NCBI GenBank assembly: GCA_002917075.1
Contig: NTMA01000081.1
Coordinates: 62,001-126,000, forward strand
From: Hawksworthiomyces lignivorus
Taxonomy: Eukaryota > Ascomycota > Sordariomycetes > Ophiostomatales > Ophiostomataceae
Length of the DNA stretch: 64,000 nucleotides
Direction: 5' to 3'
In this document: piece by piece, positions 56,454 through 64,000 of the stretch
How positions within the stretch are numbered: the first letter of the stretch is position 1
Layout of the letters: every line of letters begins with the position of its first letter
Translations under genes and position numbers: made by a program
The notes under the pieces: model-generated
Seen by the model: the letters and a program-made list of their open reading frames with translations, nothing else
Database searches by the model: none
What the model was told of the DNA's origin: nothing

Positions 56454-59296
56454 TCACCGATACCCACCATATCGAGGAGGAAGCCGCCCGATAGGTGGGC
56501 CAACACCTGGACCCGGCCGAGTTGCAACGGCAGGGTTCGTACAAAGCATTCCAACGCGGGAACCGAACTTGGATCCACGCAGTGATACCATATGCTTTCG
56601 GATATGAGCAGCAACGACGTCTCGATGCTGCGGGCTAGCGTGCGTCAGAATGTATTGGATGAGATAGTTGCCGTATTGATCGCTGGCAATGTCAATGAGG
56701 GGAATACGGGGTCGGTCAACCCTCCCCTCGCAGACACGGTCGAGATAACGCCCAAGAAACTCGGCACCACCAATCTTCAAACATTTTTCAACAACTTTTG
56801 ATGCGAACTGGTCCATGCTGTACTCAGCAGCGAACTGAATAACGTGGTCTATGGCACGACCACGGTCACTAGGAGCGCCGTGTTCGCAGATATGTTGAAT
56901 GCACCAGTTGCCAAATTGTCCATGAGCAACGACATCAATGTTTGCAATAACCTCTTCGATGCAAGGACGCTAAATCTGTTAGCACCTATTGCAGAAACAA
57001 AAGCACGTAGATTTTTGGTAAAGAGACTTGCCTTGTCTTCTTCCAAGCAGTTTTCGAAAATGTTTTGGACGACGAGGCTTCCCGTCTCTCCAAGGGCAAC
57101 TTCGTGCCACATCCCACGTAGGGCTTCATTTACATACTTCATGATCTGCGGAGGTGAATCATTCCAACGGAGTTCAAAAAGCTTTTGCCAAACATGACAA
57201 GCATACCGATGGATGACAGTTTCAGGGATGCGGCGAAGAAGCTCATGAACCATGATGGCCTTGTAATCTTCGGGAACAGAGTCAAATGCCTTTTGGACTA
57301 CATGGCAACCAAACGGATCCATAGACAGGGTGAGGGTGTTCCCCCGAATGGCTTCTGCGATTTTGACGATCTGTTCTGGGGAGCCATGTTCAAAGCAGCG
57401 CTGAACTAGAAAGTTGCCGAAACGGTTGATCATCAAAGGGTACGCCTGAGAAGCGATAGCCTCGACAATGTCATATTTCTGATCATAAGTACCAACTTTC
57501 AATTTCTGCTGAAGAAAGATGGATGCCTGCTGATCATTATTGCCAACGATCTTGTCAACAATGTACGACCAATTACAATTGACGTTGCGGTCAAGCAGCC
57601 GGCGGTAGTTGAGAGGCTCCGTAGTTGGCACAAATGTCTGATTATCTGACATAGATGACTAAAAGTGTGTGATACATTAGTTTCCTGGCGTTTCAACAGT
57701 AAACTTTCATGACTTGTGAAAATTTCTAATTTACGCAATGAGGAACAGTACCTCATTCTTCCATGGATAGCCGGTACCAGAAGTGAATTCTACAGCATCT
57801 GGAGACAAAGGTGTGCCAATTGGCTGTTGTTGATACTGAGGAAACATGGTAGCCCCTGTAGTACCAAACATTGGGCTTCCACCATCGGATGGAAGATCTG
57901 AACCGGGATTGGAATCGAAATAAGCCTGAGCAGCATCGTATGTATTGAATCCTCCAAAGATTTGGCTAGATGGTATAAGATTATCAATCCGATTTCCCGG
58001 GTGTTTAGAAGGAGGACGTAGAGGAGCGATAGTGTCCGGGGATACGTGACCGCTCTGCCCTTCATCCAGCAGAGTGGATGCATTTCCATACGTATGAGCC
58101 GTCAAGTCCACGAACCCTGAATTAAGAACCCGACCCGTAGGCCAAATGGAAGTAGGTTGAGAAGGAAGAGAGACGTTTCCCATAGGGAGAAAGCCTTGGG
58201 CTGCAGGAAAAGTATGAGTAAATCCAGGCTGCTTGAGATCGTTTCGCCATATACTATGATAGCGGCCAGTGGACCCGCTGGAGAGATTCTCTGCTGCATC
58301 TGAACTAGCTTCTCCTGCCGTTGACCAGATATTGTCGCGATTATACAAGGGTCTTGCTCCCGGGGCAATCGGAAAGCCCGTGGCTCCACGAGACAAAAGC
58401 TGATTTGTGGCATGGGCTGCTGAGTGGTCACCATTTGATGTGGCCAAGGGCGAGATGTGCCCACTGTCTGGTATAGGGGTACGAGAGTGTGCTAGCTCTT
58501 GGTCAAGACGGCTAATTTTGTTTTGGGCTTGGGCCAGTTCAAGTTTGAGGCGAAGCAACTCTTCTGATGCAGCAGCATTACCTTTTGGAGCGGTGCTTGC
58601 AGAATGGACAGCTCCGTTGGGTGGCCCACTCAGTCCAGAAGCCGCGGGAGTGATGGGAAGAGAATTGCATGTTTTCTGCTGTTCAATAGCCCTGGCATAA
58701 GCAGCTTCTTCCTCAACTCTTTTCAAGCTATTATTGCGCTCTCGAATGGCGACTTGTTGCTCGGAGAGCTTGGCAAGGAGAGTATCCATAGGGTACACGC
58801 TAGGTGAAGCCGTACAGTCACGGTTCGGCTACACAGTCAACGCAGTCAGATTCTAGTCTCTTCGTAATTATGCTAACCAGAGTTTGGTAGAGAGAAAATT
58901 GAAAAAGAAACGTATAGTACCTTGGCCCCAATCTGATTAGCGAATCTGGAAGTAGCCAGCGGGACGACACCCTTTCTCATAGCCAGAAATGTATCCTACG
59001 TTGGCGTCAGAAGCAAGTTATGTGACACAGAAATAAGTTTGGTGCTGGGTAGAACAATCCCATTGTGAGACAGAGTGTGGTGCATCTTCTGAAATGCACC
59101 CAACTGGGCGAGAGACGGGTGACTCTCAAGTTAAATTCCTACAAACCATCTAGTAGAGCAATTGATAGCCACTTACTTGAGTAGTCTTCACTGTGGAATC
59201 TTGAGAATGCGTCAAGGCGCTTTCATCCTTTGCGAAGCCAGCAGAGGCTGAGGTACGGCGCTGGGTGGGAGACCCAGATGATGGAACGTTGGACAT
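56454..59296 (-). CDS. PUF (Pumilio) family RNA-binding protein
   Basis: Cytoplasmic mRNA 3'-UTR binding repressor. Five exons (59296-59177, 58995-58921, 58828-57752, 57658-57032, 56969-56454) give 804 residues. The N-terminal half is low-complexity, with one coiled coil (LLRLKLELAQAQNKISRLDQ). The C-terminal Pumilio homology domain (about residues 445-775) has eight repeats with base-reading positions visible: SIFLQ, NFLVQ, CHVVQ, CHVWQ, SLVVQ, NWCIQ, SKVVE, NYLIQ. By the known PUF code these read UGUAAAUA. The last intron (56970-57031) starts with GCAAGT, so it is a GC-AG intron, with a CTAAC branch point. The protein ends with a Gly/Pro/Arg-rich tail. Family assignment secure; which Puf orthologue is not settled, but the predicted site is that of Puf3. 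Confidence 0.92.
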
Positions 59297-60800
59297 AGCT
59301 CACGAGCAAGCTTTTTGACACCAAAGAAGACTTGGAGGACAAATCTTGGCAGGTTGAAACAGAAGTGCCCCAACATGAATCTGAAAAATATGACGACGAA
59401 AAATGCCGCAATAGATCGGTGTAATAAACCAAGTAAAGAAACGAGAAGCAGCGAAGAGAAGAATGGCAGAGCAACTGAACAAAAAAACAGATTTGACAAG
59501 CTCTGACAGGATATGAGCGGCAAGTTCGGTAAAAAGCATACAGAGCCAGGTCATGAGAAGACAGGCTGGAAGGAAGTAGATGCGGAGAGAAGAAGGCGGT
59601 CAGAGGACAAGCTTGAAAGAAGGGGACGAGAGAAATGAAAAACTGGGAGGCTGATTTTCAAAATAGAAAAATAGGCAGATATATAAGAATATGAGAATAG
59701 ATCGGATGCTGAAGATGTCACGTAAACCAAGAAAAGCCTCCTCTGGCAAGAGTGAACGACAATATCGTATCTGCTATTTTACCAGAAAAGGAAATCGAGG
59801 CAAGATCAGCAGGGAAAGCGCAACAGAGAAGGGATAGAGTGAAGGAAGGAGAGAACGGCAAGGGGGGAAGAGTGAAAGGGCGTCCAGGAAAAAGTGGAAG
59901 GAGAGAGATGTATATGAGATGAATAGATAAATAAAAAAAGGGAATTATAAAAAATTATGAGAGTGGCTGATATGAGCAAAAAGAAGGACAAGAAATAAAC
60001 TGGGAAGGCGAGTGAATGATAGCCATGGCGTGCAAGTCATGTTAAAAATCGTCCTTGGTAGAACGAAATTAAAGCGGAGTGCTAAATCGAGAAGAAAAGG
60101 AAAGAGCAAACAAAACAAAGTATTGCCTTCCGAAATTGCTGAGATCAAAAACGCATGAACACAGGAGAAGCGACTTCAGTTTCCGGTGTCGGATGTCAGA
60201 TTCGGCGCGGAGGGTTCCTGCCATTCCTGACAGCAAAATCGGAAGACACACTGAAGAGACCAGGGGACGGAGCCAGAAAGGCCACTGCCTCGAACAAGTC
60301 GTAGGACCAAGCCATATACTTAGCGTTCGTGAAATGGTTCGTTTAGGCCCTTGACGTCACTGCTTCTCTGACAAGATGGACATTGACTGCCGTCTCTCTG
60401 CCTTGCCGTCTCTTTTGCCGCATATCCTTTGGACTGGACATCTACACATCCGAGAGACTAATAGCGTGGCCAAATATTAGTGAAAGAAACGGTGCTACGT
60501 CTGCTACCGAGCCAGCAGGTCAACAGGGCTGCCTTCCAATAGCAAGATCATTCTCAGAGAGAGCATGGCTGTCGACCAAAACGGAGCGTGGATTTCTATT
60601 TTGCATAAAAACTTCCGTGTACATTCTCCATGAGAAATTATAAATGGCGGAGAGACTCCCAATAAAATCTTGATGTTCGTGATTTTGTACTTCTGCTGCC
60701 CCCGCGTTGCGGGAGACCGTCGTCTCATCACAACCGGTATAACATCGCATAGCACGTTTTCTCCTTTATATACACATTCATATCGTACAATTGTCTCGTA
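59297..60800. other. Leader of the PUF gene and 3' flank of mrps33
   Basis: 1.5 kb with no gene. On the PUF coding strand it is CT-rich (plus strand GA-rich, about 59,560-60,120). A candidate PUF-binding site lies at 60,767-60,774, just after the mrps33 stop. Confidence 0.5.
60767..60774 (-). promoter_or_regulatory. Candidate PUF-binding element UGUAUAUA in mrps33 3' UTR
   Basis: TGTATATA on the minus strand, starting 27 nt after the mrps33 stop codon. It fits UGUANAUA; the PUF code of the adjacent gene predicts A at position 5, where U is found. Eight bases in AT-rich DNA can occur by chance. Confidence 0.35.
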
Positions 60801-61380
60801 TCACCGCTTCTTTCCTTTCGCTTTGGAATCTGCTGTGGGTCAGTAAACGACAACACAGTAGACAATATTCAATTTCAGGTACGACAGGACTTACCTCCTC
60901 CGGCGCCGCCTCGCTTCTTCTTGGGTGCTTTTCCACGCGCTCGTAAGCTGTGCTAAAGTCAGTCAACTGTCACACCTTGCCAATATAGATATATATGTAC
61001 ACATATATCTGTATGTGCGCATATGTGTATGAAGAAGCCCAATGTGGGGGAAACGCACCCAGCAAGGTTCTCTAAGCGGTCCTCATCCCACTCATCTTCA
61101 ACAAGCAATTCGGGGCCAAACTCCCGCTGCAGATCTTGGAAGGTTACGACGCGTCGTGGGTAGTATGCGGCGAGTGCGGGACCCTTGAGTCTCTGCCGCA
61201 GAACTTTGTTGCCCATGCGGATGCCCTCAGGATTAAAGGTTGTTGCGAAGATCCGGCATTGGACCTAGAGCTGCATCAGCAACATGCAACTGCGTCGCTA
61301 AACTTCTCGTTCCAAGAAATTAGAAAGGACTAAATGCATACCTTCATAAGGTCGAGTAGCCGGGAGCGTGGTACGCTCAT
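60801..61380 (-). CDS. rsm27: Mitochondrial small-subunit ribosomal protein mS33
   Basis: Component of the mitoribosome small subunit. Four exons (61380-61342, 61264-61059, 60947-60895, 60832-60801) give 109 residues, the family length. It starts MSVPRSRLLDLMK and continues VQCRIFATTFNPEGIRMGNK, VLRQRLKGPALAAYYPRRVV and TFQDLQREFGPELLVEDEWD, then GKAPKKKRGGAGG and a Lys-rich end. These match the MRPS33 pattern (start SVPRxRLLDLMK, FNPEGIRMGNKVLRQRL). Introns are 77, 111 and 62 nt. Small but secure. Confidence 0.95.
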
Positions 61381-61963
61381 TTTGTCGGCATAGAAGTGAG
61401 GTTGTGACGTTTGAGCTTAGGTAGGAAGCAACTGAAAAATCGCAGCAAAGTTCAATTGACGTTAGAAAGTTTGTCTCCAGGGCGCCATAGTACGATCTCT
61501 ACAAGCAGCATGCTGATTGGCCAAATATTTCAGCTGTGGTCCACTTAACCACTGATTGATCACGTGATACATTCAGCGGATCAAAGGAGGAGTATTTGGA
61601 CAAAAAAGTGGAGAAACTCATATGCTAATTCGCTAACCAAGTCTACTCGCGTTGGAGCACATGTCCCTATAACGTTTGTGCAAGGCTTAGCCTATCCTGC
61701 TTTGGTATCTCTATTAAGCCTATCGCCTTTTTCGCACCCCATGTCATGATGTCCCCCTGGGTTAACTTCACATGGATGCTTGGACTTGAGATCTTCGTCG
61801 TCGGATACTCAAAGATATAGTATAGTGATTTTGGCTACGTTAATGATTTTTTGTTGCTTTATATATCAACAGGCCATGGAGAGGACGCAGTCGTAAAGAG
61901 CTTCTTCTTTTTGTTATTATACACTGCAGATGCTTTAATGCTCAGCTAGACATGTAGATGATT
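61381..61963. other. Intergenic between mrps33 and RNase III
   Basis: 583 bp, AT-rich, no gene. It holds the mrps33 promoter and the RNase III 3' flank. Confidence 0.55.
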
Positions 61964-63502
61964 TCAGGCGCCGGTGGTGGTCGGGGCCTTACCCTGGATC
62001 GCCAACATTGCCTTTTTCTTATCTATGTAGAATTTCATCTGCTTCTTGTTGCTCAGCGCCTGCTGCGCCGCCTTGGCGCCTGCCTCCCTCTTATTCAGGG
62101 CGCTGCCATACCCCAGACATGCCGACAGGCCCCAGCCGTCCACCCAGACGCCGATAGTGTAGAGTGGAAGCTTCTTATTGTGCCGGTCCCACTTGCGCTT
62201 GGCTTCTGGCACGTCCTCGTAGCGGATGGTGACGCCCTCGCAGCCGATCTGCCGGGCCAGCTCGATCTTGGCATTCAAGGGCTCGACATCCCGCGGCGGG
62301 TGCGGCTGGTCCATATCGCTGGTGCCGCCCGCGCCGCCGTTGCCGTTGCCGTTGCCGTTGTCGTTGCTGCTGCCTGCTTGCCGAGCGGCTTGAGCGGCGC
62401 TGGCCTGGGCCTGGGCTCGCGCTAGGTCCTCCCGCCGCCGGTACTCGCCGCGGATGTCGTCTGCGAGGGTCTGGGCCCACAGCGTGCGCAGCCACTGGAT
62501 GGCCCGCTCGACGCCCCCTCCTTCTTCTCCCGCCGTCTTCTCCGCCGCCGCGGCCGCCGGGACCGGAGCAGGAGGTGAAGACCAGATCAGCGACCCTACG
62601 TACGCCTCGAACAGATCGCCCTGCACCTTTTGGCGGATCTTGTCGCGGGCCCTGGTGCCGCCGCCGCCGCCGTTGGGGCCGCCGTTGGGGCCGGCCTGCC
62701 GGCCCTCGCCAAAGAACTCGGCGGGCAGCGCGGCGCGCTGGTCTAGGCCGTAGTGGCGCGCATAGCGGCTCAGGTTGGCGTTGCACACGAGGCGCTCTCG
62801 CAGCTGCGACAGCCGGCCGGGGCTCAGGCGCGGGAACGTCTGGCACAGCAGCTCGGCCGCCAGGTGGTACAGGAAGGCGTCGCCCACAAACTCCATGACT
62901 TCGTAGCTGAGGTCCGTCGCGTGCTTCCGCATGCCGGTGTGCGTGCGCGCCGCCTGCTCGAGCATGGGGTCCGCGATCGGCGGCAGCGGCGGGAAAGCCG
63001 CGCTCTCGTCTCTTTCGCCGGCGTGGGCGGCAGCAGCGCCGGTAGGGATGTCCGCGAGCGTCCATGCGGCTGCGCCCAGGGGTGCTGCGCGGTCAGAAAA
63101 CAGCGTCGTCGCCGTCGTCGTTGTCGCTGCACGGACGGGCAGAGCAGTGGCTGCGGCCGTCGTCGAAGGCACAAGTTCAGAAGAGAAAGGTGCCCTGTCG
63201 TCACCTCCTTCTGCTTGCGGAATATCTTTCTGCTCGCCCGCAAGCGTCTGAAATGCTGGAAGCAGCGCTCTGCTCAGCACTGCCAATTGCTGGGAAGTGG
63301 CATCTGTGAGTGTGCCTTCCCTCTCCAGAGACTTGAGGCAGTGCCGGAGCTCCTTCGAGTGCTGGAGCAGCAGAGACACCGCATCTGTGCCGGGTTCCGA
63401 AGAAAGCCTCGGGCGTTTTTCTTGATTTCTTCCCGACTCAGCAGAGTCATCAGAGAGCTCTCTTTTCGTCATGGTAGTTGCTCCTTCCCCTGGAAGCGAC
63501 AT
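61964..63502 (-). CDS. rnt1: RNase III (Rnt1-like) with dsRNA-binding domain
   Basis: Double-strand-specific endonuclease; fungal Rnt1 processes pre-rRNA and snRNA/snoRNA 3' ends. Single exon, 512 residues from MSLPGEGATTMTKRELSDDS; a second Met 30 nt downstream is an alternative. The N-terminal 180 residues are Ala/Thr-rich. The nuclease domain has SYEVMEFVGDAFLYHLAAEL (about 198-217; catalytic Glu/Asp of the EFxGD signature), LSQLRERLVCNANLSRYARH and, after a Gly/Asn-rich insertion, KVQGDLFEAYVGSLIW (second catalytic Asp/Glu). A further Ala/Gly-rich insertion and an Asn-Gly repeat precede the dsRBD (about 404-505: PLYTIGVWVDGWGLSACLGY, REAGAKAAQQAL). No PAZ or helicase, so not Dicer. Confidence 0.9.
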   Translation of the reverse strand: MSLPGEGATTMTKRELSDDSAESGRNQEKRPRLSSEPGTDAVSLLLQHSKELRHCLKSLEREGTLTDATSQQLAVLSRALLPAFQTLAGEQKDIPQAEGGDDRAPFSSELVPSTTAAATALPVRAATTTTATTLFSDRAAPLGAAAWTLADIPTGAAAAHAGERDESAAFPPLPPIADPMLEQAARTHTGMRKHATDLSYEVMEFVGDAFLYHLAAELLCQTFPRLSPGRLSQLRERLVCNANLSRYARHYGLDQRAALPAEFFGEGRQAGPNGGPNGGGGGTRARDKIRQKVQGDLFEAYVGSLIWSSPPAPVPAAAAAEKTAGEEGGGVERAIQWLRTLWAQTLADDIRGEYRRREDLARAQAQASAAQAARQAGSSNDNGNGNGNGGAGGTSDMDQPHPPRDVEPLNAKIELARQIGCEGVTIRYEDVPEAKRKWDRHNKKLPLYTIGVWVDGWGLSACLGYGSALNKREAGAKAAQQALSNKKQMKFYIDKKKAMLAIQGKAPTTTGA

Positions 63503-64000
63503 TCGCAAACAAGCTAGGTTGGATCTAAAGAATAGAAATTTAAGTTGAGCTATACGCACTGTAACCCTGCGAGCGCCGTTAGTGGCAATATAAAAAAAAA
63601 ATAAATAAATAATAAAAAATAAAAAAACCACGTGATAGAATGACAAACTGCGACCTAGAAACGCAGCCACTGCCAGCCCTCCACGAGCCAAAGGCGTAAG
63701 ACGCTACTAATACGCGCTTTGTATTACCGAGGCAGGACCGCAAGCGTGCAGGATAAGCTGGGGTTGCTCCTGCTAGCAGTTGATTCCCAATTAACGCCTA
63801 TCCGCTAGGGCAGATGAGTGATGCCTCCGACTTCCCATAACATGGCATCGTGAACAAGAGGGAAAATAGGGAACAAAAACATAACAAAAAAGAAGAGAAT
63901 AATCGGAATCTTTCCTTTCCTTTCTTTCTTGCCATGCGATGGAGATTTTGCTTCTTCTTCTGCCGTGTTGTCTTTTATTCCCAGCTCTGCGTCCATCCAA
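63503..64000. other. Right edge; RNase III upstream region
   Basis: Contains an AAATAAAT-type A/T repeat (63,590-63,630). A 63-codon minus-strand frame (63996-63805) begins MDAELGIKDNTAEEEAKSPS and has one hydrophobic stretch (IPIILFFFVMFLFPIFP). It could be a small membrane protein or the first exon of a gene; there is no other evidence, so it is not called as a gene. Confidence 0.35.

Overview
This window is nuclear DNA of a filamentous ascomycete (Pezizomycotina, perhaps a Sordariomycete). The reasons are GC-rich coding exons with strong codon bias, many short introns with GTA/GTG donors and CTAAC-type branch points, CT-rich leaders, a Zn2Cys6 regulator, and clear homologues of conserved eukaryotic nuclear genes. 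Species was not determined. No rRNA, tRNA, CRISPR array or intact transposon was found. Exon joins were worked out by hand; each model was checked by summing exon lengths and reading the protein across the junctions.

Layout. 0-8 kb: mitochondrial chaperonin hsp60 (-), a short-chain dehydrogenase (-) and, divergent from it, a Zn2Cys6 transcription factor (+). 8-21 kb: a block entirely on the minus strand, made of an acidic nuclear protein with a three-helix SANT/Myb-like domain, a second small SANT-like gene with an in-frame TAG, a broken RBR-type E3 ubiquitin ligase, an array of five half-domain first exons in front of one shared 3' exon, and an AT-hook SANT-like protein. 22-30 kb: NMN adenylyltransferase (+) and two more SANT-like genes (+). 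30-34.5 kb: ufd1 (-) and adenylosuccinate lyase (-, 11 exons). 34.5-38.8 kb: a gene-poor stretch with decayed, partly duplicated coding remnants. 38.8-42.4 kb: GYF-domain lin1 (+) and RuvB-like AAA+ ATPase rvb2 (-). 44-55 kb: two large nuclear proteins (+) with Arg-Asp dipeptide repeats; the first is a 1432-residue coiled-coil protein with a Gln-rich minisatellite, the second has a C-terminal domain that recalls AF4/FMR2. 56-63.5 kb (-): a PUF RNA-binding protein, mitochondrial ribosomal protein S33, and an RNase III.

The most unusual part is the concentration of six SANT/Myb-like loci (ten domain copies) between 8.3 and 29.9 kb. In the 16.5-18.9 kb array, five different ATG-initiated exons each encode the first two helices. 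All five end at a splice donor in the same phase, and all five could join the same single exon that supplies the third helix and a basic/acidic tail. This looks like an alternative-first-exon (promoter-choice) system for changing a DNA-binding domain, or else a duplication series caught part way. Next to it, two neighbouring genes carry disabling TAG codons and one also a frameshift, so the same block may be undergoing decay.
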